64,000 bases of DNA. Origin: Quadrisphaera sp. RL12-1S. Its GTDB lineage: Bacteria > Actinomycetota > Actinomycetes > Actinomycetales > Quadrisphaeraceae. How positions within the stretch are numbered: the first letter of the stretch is position 1; every line of letters begins with the position of its first letter. The stretch spans positions 62,001-126,000 of the forward strand of contig NZ_JACNME010000005.1 in the NCBI RefSeq assembly GCF_014270065.1, written 5' to 3'. This document shows positions 1 through 8,190 of this stretch, piece after piece. Below the pieces are notes generated by a model. The model was given only the letters and a program-made list of their open reading frames with translations. It was not told where the DNA came from and did not search any database. A program made the position numbers and the translations under genes.

Positions 1-634
1 CCTGCCAGTTGATCGCCACCGGGTACTTCCCGCCGCTGGCGCCCTTGACCTCGGTGAGCGCCTGCGTGAACTGGTCCCAGGTCCACGCCTGGTCCAGGGC
101 GGTGGGCGCCGTCACGCCGGCCTGGGCGAACGCCGGGGCGTTGTAGACGATCGCGGAGCAGTCCGTGTGGTGCGGGACGCCGACGGGCTTGCCGTCCGGG
201 TCCTGCACGGCCTTCCACAGCGCCGGCGTGAACGCGTCGGAGTAGCCCGACGGCAGCGCGCTGGAGATGTCGGCCAGCACCCCGAGCGTGGTGTAGCGGC
301 CGATGTCGATGTAGGAGACGCGGAACAGGTCCGGCGGGTCCTGGGCCTGGATCCGGGAGTCCACCGACGGCAGCACGTCGGCGTAGGGCAGCTGGTTGAG
401 GGTCACCTTGGTCCCCTCGGACGCCTCGAACGCCGCGGCGACCTTCTGGAACGCGGCGATCTCCTGGTCACCGCCCCACAGCGTGAACGTCAGGCCGCCG
501 CCGGAGGAGCTGCCCCCCGAGCCCTGCCCGGAGGAGCTGGAGCAGCCGGCCAGGGAGCCGGCGCCGAGAGCGGCCGCTCCACCGGCGCCGAGGGCGCCGA
601 GGAACTGCCGGCGGGACCACGGGGAGCGCTGCAC
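1..634 (-). CDS. Extracellular solute-binding lipoprotein of an ABC importer (3' end outside window)
   Basis: The start is a GTG at 634 with a GGAGG ribosome site five bases upstream. The N-terminus has a twin-arginine motif (SRRQFLG, about residues 7-13), an Ala/Gly-rich hydrophobic stretch and a lipobox ending LAGC, so the protein should be exported by Tat and anchored as a lipoprotein. After a Ser/Gly linker it reads as a family 1 solute-binding protein (TFTLWGG, then alternating alpha/beta sequence resembling sugar-binding proteins). The C-terminal part lies beyond base 1, so the ligand cannot be inferred and the permease genes are not visible. It follows the uric-acid operon on the same strand after a gap of about 170 bases, so it may or may not belong to it. 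Family confident, substrate unknown. Confidence 0.85.
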   Translation of the reverse strand, partial: MQRSPWSRRQFLGALGAGGAAALGAGSLAGCSSSSGQGSGGSSSGGGLTFTLWGGDQEIAAFQKVAAAFEASEGTKVTLNQLPYADVLPSVDSRIQAQDPPDLFRVSYIDIGRYTTLGVLADISSALPSGYSDAFTPALWKAVQDPDGKPVGVPHHTDCSAIVYNAPAFAQAGVTAPTALDQAWTWDQFTQALTEVKGASGGKYPVAINWQ

Positions 635-776
635 GGGGGCCTCCGGGGAGTTCGACGCTGCTCGGCGGAGGTCCGCCGGACGCCCCTTGCTACGGCCCTT
701 CGTCCCTGGACGCACGCTGAGACGGCCCTCGTCACCGCATCGTGACCCACCGCACAGATCATCCGGCCCGCGGGGT

Positions 777-791
777 CTCCCCCTCGGGGGG
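777..791. terminator. Possible hairpin after the 8-oxoguanine deaminase gene
   Basis: The run CCCCCTCGGGGG forms a short GC-only stem with a two-base loop just past the deaminase stop (804, minus strand). There is no T-run, which is usual in high-GC actinomycetes. Between 635 and 803 I see no gene. A weak inverted repeat GTCAC-N6-GTGAC at 731-746 could belong to the promoter of the downstream binding-protein gene. Confidence 0.3.
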
Positions 792-803
792 CCTGCGGCG
801 GCC

Positions 804-2105
804 TCAGGAGAACAGGCGGGACGCGCGGCGCGCGAGGTCCGCGCGGGCCGCGCGCAGGTCCAGTCCCACCGGCTCGCCGTCGACGACGACGCGCCGACCG
901 CCCACCAGCAGGTGCCGCACCGACCTGTCGGGCCCGAGGACGAGCCCGGCCAGCGGGTCCGGGGTGTCGAGGAGGTCCTCCCCGGGCCATACGGCCACGT
1001 CGGCGCGCCTCCCCACCGCGAGCTCCCCCACGTCGTCGCGGCCCAGGCAGGCGGCGCCGCCGCGGGTGGCCACGTCGAGGACGTCGGCGGCGGTCAGCTC
1101 GGTGGGGTCCAGGCGGCGCAGCCGGGCGGCGTAGAGAGCCTGGCGCAGCTCCCCGAACAGCGAGCCCGGCTCGCTGGAGGCGGAGCCGTCCACGCCGAGC
1201 CCGACGGGGGCGCCGGCGCGGCGCAGGTCGGCCACGCGGCACGTGCCGGCGCCGAGGCGGGCGTTGGAGCTGGGGCAGTGGGCGACGCCGGTGCCGGCGG
1301 CCCCGAGGCGCTCGACCTCGTCGTCGTCGAAGTGGATGCCGTGCGCCAGCCAGACGTCGTCGCCGAGCCAGCCCCAGTCCTCCAGGAGGTCCAGCGGCCG
1401 CTTCCCGAAGCGGGCGAGGGCGTCGCGCTCCTCGTCGAGGGTCTCCGCGAGGTGGGTGTGCAGGGCGAGCCCGTGGCGGCGGGCCAGCTCGGCGGAGGAG
1501 CGCATGAGCTGCGGCGTCACCGAGAACGGCGAGCAGGGCGCCACGGTGACCGTGACGTCGACGCCGTCGTGGTGGGCGGCCACCACCCGCTCGGTGCTGG
1601 CGAGGATCGCGTCGAGGTCCTCCACGACGGCGTCCGGCGGCAGACCGCCGGAGCTCTCGCCCAGGTCCATCGAGCCCCGCGCCAGGTGCAGCCGCACGCC
1701 CACCCGCCGCGCGGCGACCACGAGCCTGTCGAAGACCGAGTCGTCGCCGCGCGGCACGAGGTAGTGGTGGTCGGCGGCGGTGGTGCAGCCCGACAGCGCC
1801 AGCTCCGCCAGGGCCACGGTCGCGGCGGCCTCGACGTCGTCGGCGTCCAGCCGCGCCCACACCGGGTACAGGGTGGTGAGCCAGCCGAACAGCGTGGAGT
1901 CGGCGGCCCAGCCGCGGGTGATGCGCTGGTAGAGGTGGTGGTGGGTGTTGACCAGGCCGGCGGTGAGCAGGTCGCCGTCCACCCGGAGCACCTCGTCGCC
2001 GGGCAGCGCCGGCACCGTCGACGGGTCCCCGACGGCGGTGACCCAGCCGTCCTCGACGGCGACGTCCCCGGGCCAGCGGGCCCCCCGCAGCACCAGCCTC
2101 GTCAC
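804..2105 (-). CDS. 8-oxoguanine deaminase (AtzA/TrzN amidohydrolase family)
   Basis: This 433-residue metal-dependent amidohydrolase should deaminate 8-oxoguanine to urate, feeding the urate operon it belongs to. The metal site is visible: NTHHHLYQ near residue 54, HTHLAET around 218, HGIHFD around 255, and GVDGSASSEPG around 306 carrying the catalytic Asp. CPSSNARL and the ARGSMD segment are typical of proteins annotated as 8-oxoguanine deaminase in Streptomyces. The start is a GTG at 2105, 16 bases after the allantoicase stop, with a purine-rich AGGGGAG further upstream. It is the last gene of the operon. Another purine or triazine-type substrate is possible, but the pathway context favours a purine. 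Confidence 0.85.
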   Translation of the reverse strand: MTRLVLRGARWPGDVAVEDGWVTAVGDPSTVPALPGDEVLRVDGDLLTAGLVNTHHHLYQRITRGWAADSTLFGWLTTLYPVWARLDADDVEAAATVALAELALSGCTTAADHHYLVPRGDDSVFDRLVVAARRVGVRLHLARGSMDLGESSGGLPPDAVVEDLDAILASTERVVAAHHDGVDVTVTVAPCSPFSVTPQLMRSSAELARRHGLALHTHLAETLDEERDALARFGKRPLDLLEDWGWLGDDVWLAHGIHFDDDEVERLGAAGTGVAHCPSSNARLGAGTCRVADLRRAGAPVGLGVDGSASSEPGSLFGELRQALYAARLRRLDPTELTAADVLDVATRGGAACLGRDDVGELAVGRRADVAVWPGEDLLDTPDPLAGLVLGPDRSVRHLLVGGRRVVVDGEPVGLDLRAARADLARRASRLFS

Positions 2106-2121
2106 GTCGCCACCGCTCCCC

Positions 2122-3174
2122 TCACAGCGCTGTCTCCTCCCAGCGGCGCGCGGCGCCGGCCAGCGCGTCGTCGTCGAGCTCTCCCCACAGCCGCAGGCGC
2201 GACATGCCGCCGTCGGGGTGGGCCTCCAGCCGCACGTGCGTCACGGCGCGCCCGCGGGCAGCGGCGTCCACGGCGATGACGTGGCGGGTGTCCGGCTGCG
2301 GGCGCAGGTCGAGCAGCACCGGCCACCCCGACGGGTCGCCCCCGCCGTCCGCCCCCGCCGACCGCAGGTCGGCCCCGCGCAGCACCACGCGGCCGGGGGC
2401 GTTGCCCACGAAGCACGTCGTGTCGACCTCCACGCGGCGCAGGCGCCCGGCGCCGGCCAGCTGCAGGTCCACCCAGTCGTTCCCGCCGTCGCGGCGGCGG
2501 GCGTTCTCCCAGCCGTCGGCCATGGTCGCGGCCCGCCCGGGGGCCAGCAGGTGGTCGGCCGAGCCGTAGAACTCGTTCGAGGAGCCCAGCACCCGGCCGC
2601 CGTTCTCGGTGGCCGCCAGGTCGACGGTGCCGGTGAGCAGCGCCGGGTCGGGCACGGGCCGGCCCAGCACGCGCAGCCGGGCCACGCCGCCGTCGGGGTG
2701 GATGGTGAGGCGCACGTGGGAGACCCGACGCCCCGCCAGCTCCGGGGACGTCTCGGCGGACACGGGCAGGGACGTCACCGCGTCGCCGGTGAGCGGGGTG
2801 CGCGGGGCGAGCGGGCGCCACACGTGCTCGGGCAGCTGCCACACGTCGTTGGGGCCGGGGAAGCCGTCCAGCCACGCCCCGTGCACGGTGGCCGCGGAGG
2901 GGAAGTTGCCCCTGAACCAGGCGGTGTCGACGTCGACGCGCTCGACCACGCCGGGCGCGGCCAGGCGCACCACCACCCAGTCGTCTCCGACGGTGCGGCG
3001 GCGGCGGGTCTCCCAGCCGTCGTAGACCTTGCCCTTGGCGTCGTAGGCGTCGGCGTCGTACCGCGCCGGGTGGGGCAGCAGGAGGTTGGACGCGTCGGCG
3101 TAGAACTGGTCGTTGCACGCCACGACCACCCCACCGAGGACGCGGCTGGCCAGGTCGACGAGGGATCCGCTCAC
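2122..3174 (-). CDS. alc: Allantoicase
   Basis: Allantoicase hydrolyses allantoate to ureidoglycolate and urea. The 350-residue protein has the expected duplicated beta-sandwich repeats. The first begins near residue 14 (GGVVVACNDQFYADASNLL), with KVYDGWETRRRR near 48. The second repeat has SSNEFYGSADHLL near 197 and MADGWENARRR near 217. The GTG start overlaps the allB stop as GTGA, implying translational coupling. The urea product would be the substrate of the urease encoded about 10 kb away. No ureidoglycolate lyase gene is present in the window. Confidence 0.93.
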   Translation of the reverse strand: MSGSLVDLASRVLGGVVVACNDQFYADASNLLLPHPARYDADAYDAKGKVYDGWETRRRRTVGDDWVVVRLAAPGVVERVDVDTAWFRGNFPSAATVHGAWLDGFPGPNDVWQLPEHVWRPLAPRTPLTGDAVTSLPVSAETSPELAGRRVSHVRLTIHPDGGVARLRVLGRPVPDPALLTGTVDLAATENGGRVLGSSNEFYGSADHLLAPGRAATMADGWENARRRDGGNDWVDLQLAGAGRLRRVEVDTTCFVGNAPGRVVLRGADLRSAGADGGGDPSGWPVLLDLRPQPDTRHVIAVDAAARGRAVTHVRLEAHPDGGMSRLRLWGELDDDALAGAARRWEETAL

Positions 3175-4571
3175 GCCGGGTCATCCTGGCGCAGGGCGTG
3201 CAGGAGCCGGCCGGCCGGGGCCCCGCCCCCAGACGGCTCCACGCGCCGGCCGCGCAGCCACGTCGACCTCACCACCCCGCGCAGCCGGCGCCCCGCGTAC
3301 GGCGTCACCTTGTTCTTGAACGCGAGCATCCCCGGCTCCACCAGCAGCTCCTCCTCCGGCGCCAGCACCGCGAGGTCTGCGTCGGCGCCGACCACCAGCG
3401 AGCCCTTGCGCCCGGCCAGGCCCACCCGGGCCGCGGGCCGGGTGGCCATCCACCCGACCACGCGCTCCAGGGGCACGCCCCGCTCGCGGGCGGCGGTCCA
3501 CACCACCGGCAGGCCCAGCTGAACGCTGGCGATCCCGCCCCACGCGGCGAGGAAGTCCCCGCTGCCGCCGTCCTCCTCGCGCAGCTTGAGGTCGGGCGTG
3601 CACGGGGAGTGGTCGGAGACCACCGAGTCGAGCACCCCGGCCTCGAGCGCCGCCCACAGCGCGTCCTGCGTGCCCGCCGAGCGCACCGGAGGGCAGCACT
3701 TGAACTGCGTGGCGCCGTCGGGCACGGCCGCGGCGTCCAGGGTGAGGTAGTGCGGGCAGGTCTCCGCCGTCACCGCCAGCCCCTCGGCGCGCGCGGCGGC
3801 GACCAGCGGCAGCGCCGACGCCGACGCGAGGTGCACCACGTGGACCGCCCCGCCCACCTCGCGCGCCGCGGCGACGACGTCCGCGACGGCCGAGTCCTCA
3901 GCGGCCGCGGGGCGCGAGCCGAGGAAGAGCGCGAACGAGCGCGGGTCGGCGCCCTCGGCCACCTGCCGGGCGACGTCGGCGGCGGCCTCGTCCAACACCT
4001 GAGGGTCCTCGGCGTGCACGAGCAGCCGCGACCCGAGCCGCGCCAGCTCGGCCAGCCCCTCGCGCAGCTGGGCGGGGCTGACGTGCTCGAACTCCTCCAC
4101 GCCCGACGGCGTGGTGAAGCACTTGGCGCCGAACACCCCGCCCGCCACGAGCCCCGCGAGCTCACCGGTGTTCCCCGGCACCACCCCGCCCCAGAAGCCG
4201 ACGTCGACGTGCACCGCCCCGCGCGCGGCGTCGCGCTTGACGGCCAGCGCGTCCACCGTCGTCGTCGCCGGGACCGAGTTCAGCGGCATGTCGACCACGG
4301 TGGTGACCCCGCCGAGGGCCGCGGCGCGCGTGGCGGTGTCGAAGCCCTCCCAGGCCGTGCGGCCGGGCTCGTTGACGTGCACGTGCGTGTCGACCAGGCC
4401 CGGGAGCAGCACCTCGTCGTCGGCGAGCTCCAGCACCTCCCGCGCCGCCGGCAGGTCACCGCGGTCCTGCAGGGGGACGACGACGGCGATGCGCCCGTCC
4501 CGCACGCCCAGTGCCACCGCTGCCGTCCCCCCGGGCAGCACGGCGCGCTCCGCGAGCACCACCAGGTCCAT
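3171..4571 (-). CDS. allB: Allantoinase
   Basis: Allantoinase opens the hydantoin ring of allantoin to give allantoate. The 466-residue protein belongs to the dihydroorotase-like amidohydrolases. It has VDTHVHVNEPG near residue 55, a lysine in GAKCFT near 149 that is the likely carboxylated metal bridge, HAEDP near 190, HLASA near 246, and SDHSP near 318. The ATG start at 4571 overlaps the upstream stop as TGATG. An open frame continues far upstream through the preceding gene, but that part has no homology-like structure, so the ATG at 4571 is preferred. It is the middle gene of the urate operon. Confidence 0.94.
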   Translation of the reverse strand: MDLVVLAERAVLPGGTAAVALGVRDGRIAVVVPLQDRGDLPAAREVLELADDEVLLPGLVDTHVHVNEPGRTAWEGFDTATRAAALGGVTTVVDMPLNSVPATTTVDALAVKRDAARGAVHVDVGFWGGVVPGNTGELAGLVAGGVFGAKCFTTPSGVEEFEHVSPAQLREGLAELARLGSRLLVHAEDPQVLDEAAADVARQVAEGADPRSFALFLGSRPAAAEDSAVADVVAAAREVGGAVHVVHLASASALPLVAAARAEGLAVTAETCPHYLTLDAAAVPDGATQFKCCPPVRSAGTQDALWAALEAGVLDSVVSDHSPCTPDLKLREEDGGSGDFLAAWGGIASVQLGLPVVWTAARERGVPLERVVGWMATRPAARVGLAGRKGSLVVGADADLAVLAPEEELLVEPGMLAFKNKVTPYAGRRLRGVVRSTWLRGRRVEPSGGGAPAGRLLHALRQDDPA

Positions 4572-5962
4572 CACGCGATCCTCCGGCTCGACAGCGCCCG
4601 CAGCGCCGCCTCGTCCAGGCCCACCCGCTGCGCGCTGGTGGCCAGCTCCTGCGCTCCCACCGCGTCGGCGCGCACCAGCAGCCGGGCCATCGCCTGCGCG
4701 GTGGCGGGCTCGTCGGCCACGCCCGCGGCGGCGTCGTCCCCGGCGGCGGCGCGGGCCGAGGTCGCGGCCACCCACGCGGCGAGCCGGCGCTCGGCCTCCG
4801 GCAGCCCCGCGCGGGCGTGCACGAGGTTGGCCAGGTGGCGCGTGACGAGGTGGCCGGGGTGCAGGTCCCAGCCCTGCGCCAGCCCGCGCTCCAGCGCGCG
4901 GGTCACCAGGCGCGCGTGCAGCGCCCACGCCGCGTGCACCTGCGCGGTGTCGGAGCCGTCGGCGCCACCGGTGGGCAGCACGTTGGTGGACCCGTCGCTG
5001 ACCGCCACGCCCGTGCCCGCGGCGGCCAGCTGCAGCACGGCCTTGGCGTGGTCGGCCAGGGGGTGCTCCAGGCTCTGCTGCGCCGGGGGGACGCCGCAGG
5101 CGGCGGAGAAGTCGTAGGTGCCGTAGTGCAGGCCGGTCAGGCGGCCTCGGGCCGCCTCGCGGCACCGGGCCACGGCCGCGCGCCCGTCCGGGGAGACCAC
5201 CAGCGCCGGCACCTCCACCTGCACCTCCACGGCCACCCAGCCGCGCTGCAGGCCGTGGGCGTCCTCGAGGGCGTCCAGCACGTCGGCCAGCGCGGCCACC
5301 TGCGCGGGGTCGCTGACCTTGGCGAGGGTCACCACGAGGCGCTCGGGCAGAGCGCCCAGCTCCACCTCGGGGGCGTCCGCGCCGCGCTCGGCGGTGGCCG
5401 CCAGCGCGGCCAGCACGCGCGCCAGCGTGCGCACCGCGCGCCGCCGCGTGCCCGCCTCGAAGGACCTCACCCGCACCCCCGCGGTGGCGGGCGCCACCTG
5501 GCCGCGCACCCGGCGTCCGGCGGTCCGGGCCAGGGCCGCGCCCGCGGCGTCGGCGTGGCGGTCCTCCTCGGCGTCGCCGCGGCGCCCGGGCTGCTCCCCC
5601 GGCAGGCCGTAGCCGTCCTCCAGGTCCAGGCGCAGGTCGGCCACCGGGCGCGTGCGGAGCAGCTCCAGCAGCCGCTCGCGCACGTCGTCGTCGACCTCCA
5701 GGCCGGTCGCCGCGGCCAGCGCCGGAGCGTCCGGGGCGTGGCGGGCCAGCAGGCCCAGGGCGCGACGGCCCCACTCCTGCGCCGTGCCGTCGTCCCCGGC
5801 GTCGGCCGGGACGTACACGGTGTGCACTGGCTGCGGCACTGGCTGCTGACCGCTGAGCACCGGCTGCTGGCCGCCCGGCACCGGCTCCGCCGAGAGCGCG
5901 GCGTCGACGTCGGCCAGCTGGTCGTCGAGGCGGCGCGCGAGCGCGTCGAGGTCGAGGCTCAC
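4571..5962 (-). CDS. Aldolase/citrate-lyase-like protein of urate clusters (DUF6986 type)
   Basis: This 463-residue protein sits between uricase and allantoinase and overlaps both: its GTG start overlaps the uricase stop as GTGA, and its stop overlaps the allB start as TGATG. The sequence resembles TIM-barrel HpcH/HpaI or malate-synthase-like lyases: DLRLDLEDGYG (about residue 98) looks like the acidic metal-binding loop, followed by VAVEVQVEVPALV and LHYGTYDFSAACGV. Homologues recur in actinobacterial urate-degradation clusters, but I know of no assigned reaction. The downstream pathway yields glyoxylate, and this fold commonly handles glyoxylate or CoA esters, so a role in glyoxylate removal is an inference only. 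Confidence 0.75.
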   Translation of the reverse strand: MSLDLDALARRLDDQLADVDAALSAEPVPGGQQPVLSGQQPVPQPVHTVYVPADAGDDGTAQEWGRRALGLLARHAPDAPALAAATGLEVDDDVRERLLELLRTRPVADLRLDLEDGYGLPGEQPGRRGDAEEDRHADAAGAALARTAGRRVRGQVAPATAGVRVRSFEAGTRRRAVRTLARVLAALAATAERGADAPEVELGALPERLVVTLAKVSDPAQVAALADVLDALEDAHGLQRGWVAVEVQVEVPALVVSPDGRAAVARCREAARGRLTGLHYGTYDFSAACGVPPAQQSLEHPLADHAKAVLQLAAAGTGVAVSDGSTNVLPTGGADGSDTAQVHAAWALHARLVTRALERGLAQGWDLHPGHLVTRHLANLVHARAGLPEAERRLAAWVAATSARAAAGDDAAAGVADEPATAQAMARLLVRADAVGAQELATSAQRVGLDEAALRALSSRRIA

Positions 5963-6804
5963 CGGCGGGTGATCGTCCCCTCGATGAGGCCGTAGGGCCT
6001 GTCGTCGGCGTGGTAGACGGCGTCGGGGTTGTCCAGGCCGAAGCGCGAGAGGTCCTGCAGGAAGTGGTGCTTGTTGGGCAGCGACAGCCGCACCTCGGCC
6101 AGCTCGGGACGGGCGTCCAGGACGGCGGTGCCCATGGCGTGCAGGGTCTGCTGCAGCGCCAGGGAGCGGTGCCCGGCGAAGGCCTCCAGCAGCGCCGCCA
6201 GCGCGCCGGCCTTGACGGCCGCGTGGTCGGCGCCGTCCGCGGCGCCCTCGGCGTACCGCCAGCGGGCGGTGACCTGGGTGGCGAGGATCCGCTCGTGGGT
6301 CTCGGCGAGCGTGGTGAAGCGCTCCCGCAGGAAGCCGTGGTACTCCGAGTCCGTGGTCTTGAGCACCACCAGCTCGTCGACGCCGCCGGACAGCTGCGGC
6401 TGCCCGCCGCGCGGGAGCTCCAGCTCGGCGACCACCACGTGCGAGCCGGCGCGCGAGAACGCGTGCCCCCCGCCGCCGAGCGCCGTCCACGGGAACTGCT
6501 CGACCACCACGCGTGCCACGTCGGCGTGCGGGCTGGCAGCCAGCAGCTGGCGGGCCAGCGCCAGCGCGAACTCCTCCGGCTCCCCCACCCCGGTCTCCCG
6601 GGCCAGCCCGAAGACGGTGTTCTTCTGCGCGTCGGTGGTGAGCACGCGCGCGTTGTCGCCGTCGGTGTAGGCCGGGCCGAAGTCGCCGCGCAGCGCGGTG
6701 GTGACGTTGAGGTCGCGGACCGCGTGCAGGGGGCCGGAGCGGTCCACGTGCACCACGCGGACCTCGGCCTTGCCGTACTGGTTCCAGGTGAGGTCGTAGC
6801 TCAT
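5959..6804 (-). CDS. Urate oxidase (uricase)
   Basis: The cofactor-free uricase oxidises urate to 5-hydroxyisourate. The 281-residue protein shows the family's catalytic lysine in QYGKAEVRV (Lys12), the TTDAQKNTVF segment (Thr56/57), QFPW, and the His of NKHHF near residue 247. I chose the ATG at 6804 because SYDLTWNQYGK is the normal start of the family and a GGGAG lies about ten bases upstream. The gap to the HIU hydrolase stop is eight bases. The length is slightly shorter than many uricases, which end in a longer tail. The protein is expected to be cytoplasmic. Confidence 0.95.
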   Translation of the reverse strand: MSYDLTWNQYGKAEVRVVHVDRSGPLHAVRDLNVTTALRGDFGPAYTDGDNARVLTTDAQKNTVFGLARETGVGEPEEFALALARQLLAASPHADVARVVVEQFPWTALGGGGHAFSRAGSHVVVAELELPRGGQPQLSGGVDELVVLKTTDSEYHGFLRERFTTLAETHERILATQVTARWRYAEGAADGADHAAVKAGALAALLEAFAGHRSLALQQTLHAMGTAVLDARPELAEVRLSLPNKHHFLQDLSRFGLDNPDAVYHADDRPYGLIEGTITRR

Positions 6805-6812
6805 CGAGGTGC

Positions 6813-7136
6813 TCAGCTCCCGCGGTAGGTGGTGTAGCCGAAGGGGGACAGCAGCAGCGGCACGTGCAGGCGGCGCTGACCGTCGGACCCGCCCTCGGGG
6901 ACGACGACGACGACGGCGACCTCCGGGAAGAAGCCGCTGCGCCCGGAGGTGTCGAACAGCAGGCGGTAGGTGCCCGGCTCGGGGTCGTCGTGCAGGAGCG
7001 CAGCGCGCCCGTCGTCGTCGGTGGTGGCCGTGACCAGCGGGGCCCACGCGTCGCCGGTCCGCAGGGACAGCGAGACCGGCACCCCCGCGGCGGGCGCGCC
7101 GGAGGCGGTGTCCAGGACGTGCGTGCTCAGCCCCAC
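6813..7136 (-). CDS. uraH: 5-hydroxyisourate hydrolase (transthyretin-like)
   Basis: This 107-residue protein converts 5-hydroxyisourate to OHCU. The family signature is complete: STHVLDTASG at the N-terminus with the catalytic His6, an Arg in YRLLF, the RRLHVPLLLSPFGY strand, and the C-terminal YRGS that separates HIU hydrolases from vertebrate transthyretin. The GTG start at 7136 has GGAG five bases upstream. The gene lies 32 bases after uraD and 8 bases before uricase, so these first three steps are transcribed together. Confidence 0.95.
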   Translation of the reverse strand: MGLSTHVLDTASGAPAAGVPVSLSLRTGDAWAPLVTATTDDDGRAALLHDDPEPGTYRLLFDTSGRSGFFPEVAVVVVVPEGGSDGQRRLHVPLLLSPFGYTTYRGS

Positions 7137-7168
7137 ATCGGCTCCATGCGGCGGAGGCTAGCCGCGGA

Positions 7169-7672
7169 TCAGGCCGTGAGGGCGGCCTGGAGCCGAAGCA
7201 GCGCGATCTGCCGCAGCTGGTCGCCCGCGACCTCCAGCTCCGCGGCGGCGTCGTTGGCGAGCCGCGCCTCCAGGGCGGCGAGCACCTCCTCGGAGGACAG
7301 GCCCGCGGCGCGCACGAGGAACACGTGGCCGAAGCGCGCCTCGTAGGCGGCGTTGCCGGCGGCGAGGCGCTCGGTGGTCTCGGCGTCCCGGGAGACCCCG
7401 GACTGCTCCAGGCGCGACATCCGCTCGTGGGCGCTGTCGCCGGTGGGGCGCTCCCCGATGCGCGGGTGGGTCTGCAGCGCGGCGAGGACGGCCTCGGGGG
7501 GCAGGGCGCGCGCGGCGGCGTCGGCCTGCTCCAGCAGCGCCTCGACGTCGGGGTAGGGGGCGCCGTCCAGCACGCTCGCCACCCACAGCGGGGCGTCCAG
7601 GCACGCGGCCAGCGCCTGCGCCTCGGACCCGGAGGGCGGCGTGCGTCCGAGCAGGACGTCGATCAGCGGCAT
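7169..7672 (-). CDS. uraD: OHCU decarboxylase, first gene of the urate operon
   Basis: The product decarboxylates 2-oxo-4-hydroxy-4-carboxy-5-ureidoimidazoline to S-allantoin. The 167 residues contain HPRIGERP with the catalytic His69 and Glu74, and the C-terminal GHVFLVRAAG motif. The ATG at 7672 is preceded by a -10 box six bases away with no room for a ribosome site, so this first gene of the operon appears leaderless. All genes of the operon run in the order of the biochemical pathway for its first three steps. Confidence 0.94.
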   Translation of the reverse strand: MPLIDVLLGRTPPSGSEAQALAACLDAPLWVASVLDGAPYPDVEALLEQADAAARALPPEAVLAALQTHPRIGERPTGDSAHERMSRLEQSGVSRDAETTERLAAGNAAYEARFGHVFLVRAAGLSSEEVLAALEARLANDAAAELEVAGDQLRQIALLRLQAALTA

Positions 7673-7678
7673 GCCCGG

Positions 7679-7684
7679 AGGCTA
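7679..7684 (-). promoter_or_regulatory. -10 box of the urate operon (leaderless uraD)
   Basis: On the minus strand TAGCCT lies six bases before the uraD ATG, fitting TANNNT and predicting transcription starting at or next to the start codon. No convincing -35 element is visible, because the upstream sequence is the 3' end of the neighbouring membrane-protein gene. Confidence 0.55.
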
Positions 7685-7700
7685 GGGCAGGGCCGGGGCC

Positions 7701-8108
7701 TCAGGAGGAGCCGGAGGCGGCCCGGCACGCCGCGACCTGGCCGGGAAGCTGCTCGCGCAGCGGCTGCAGGCCGTCGATGATCTGGTCCAGGCTGACGGCG
7801 TCGAGCTCGGCGAGGGCGCCCCCGGCCCGGTCGACGGCGTCCAGGGCCTGCTGGGCCGCCTCGCCGGCCTGGACGCAGGCCTGCGGGACCGGCACCGGCG
7901 CACCGCTGGCGGCCGCCTCCGACGGCGAGGACGACGCCGCCGACGACGACGACGGCGCCGCGGCGGTCCCCGGCTGCTCCGGCTGCCCCGGGACCAGCAC
8001 CCTCCCGGCGGCGAGCCCCGCCCCGAACAGGACCACCCCCGCCACCAGCAGCAGCACCCAGCGGGGCACCCCCGCGCGGCGGCGCGGCGGCCGCTCCCCA
8101 GGCTCCAC
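7701..8108 (-). CDS. Small single-pass membrane protein of unknown function
   Basis: About 135 residues from a GTG at 8108: a basic N-terminus (RRRAGVPR), one membrane helix (about residues 16-36, LLLVAGVVLFGAGLAAG), a Pro/Ser/Ala-rich linker and an alpha-helical outer domain with two cysteines (QACVQ and AACRA) that could form a disulfide. Start choice is uncertain, since an in-frame GTG also exists near 8175. It is divergent from the MMPL gene and ends 28 bases before uraD. I do not recognise a family. Confidence 0.6.
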   Translation of the reverse strand: MEPGERPPRRRAGVPRWVLLLVAGVVLFGAGLAAGRVLVPGQPEQPGTAAAPSSSSAASSSPSEAAASGAPVPVPQACVQAGEAAQQALDAVDRAGGALAELDAVSLDQIIDGLQPLREQLPGQVAACRAASGSS

Positions 8109-8162
8109 AGACCGCCCCCGTCGTCCTCGCGAGCGCGCGCCGCCCCCGTGGTCCGCCCACCA

Positions 8163-8168
8163 TAGGGT
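8163..8168 (+). promoter_or_regulatory. Putative -10 box for the MMPL operon
   Basis: TAGGGT lies 22 bases before the GTG at 8191, leaving a short leader that contains GGAGGGAG as ribosome site. This contrasts with the leaderless starts elsewhere in the window. The -35 region is not clear. Confidence 0.35.
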
Positions 8169-8190
8169 CGACACCGGCGGAGGGAGACCC

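Noticed and set aside
396-5117. Very long open frames antisense to the urate operon
   Set aside because: They are mirror frames of high-GC genes: low-complexity Arg/Pro/Ala/His strings without domain signatures, while the minus-strand frames carry complete enzyme families.
3171-5774. A fused allantoinase of 867 residues
   Set aside because: The upstream extension is the shifted frame of the aldolase-like gene. The ATG at 4571 starts the real allantoinase and overlaps that gene's stop.
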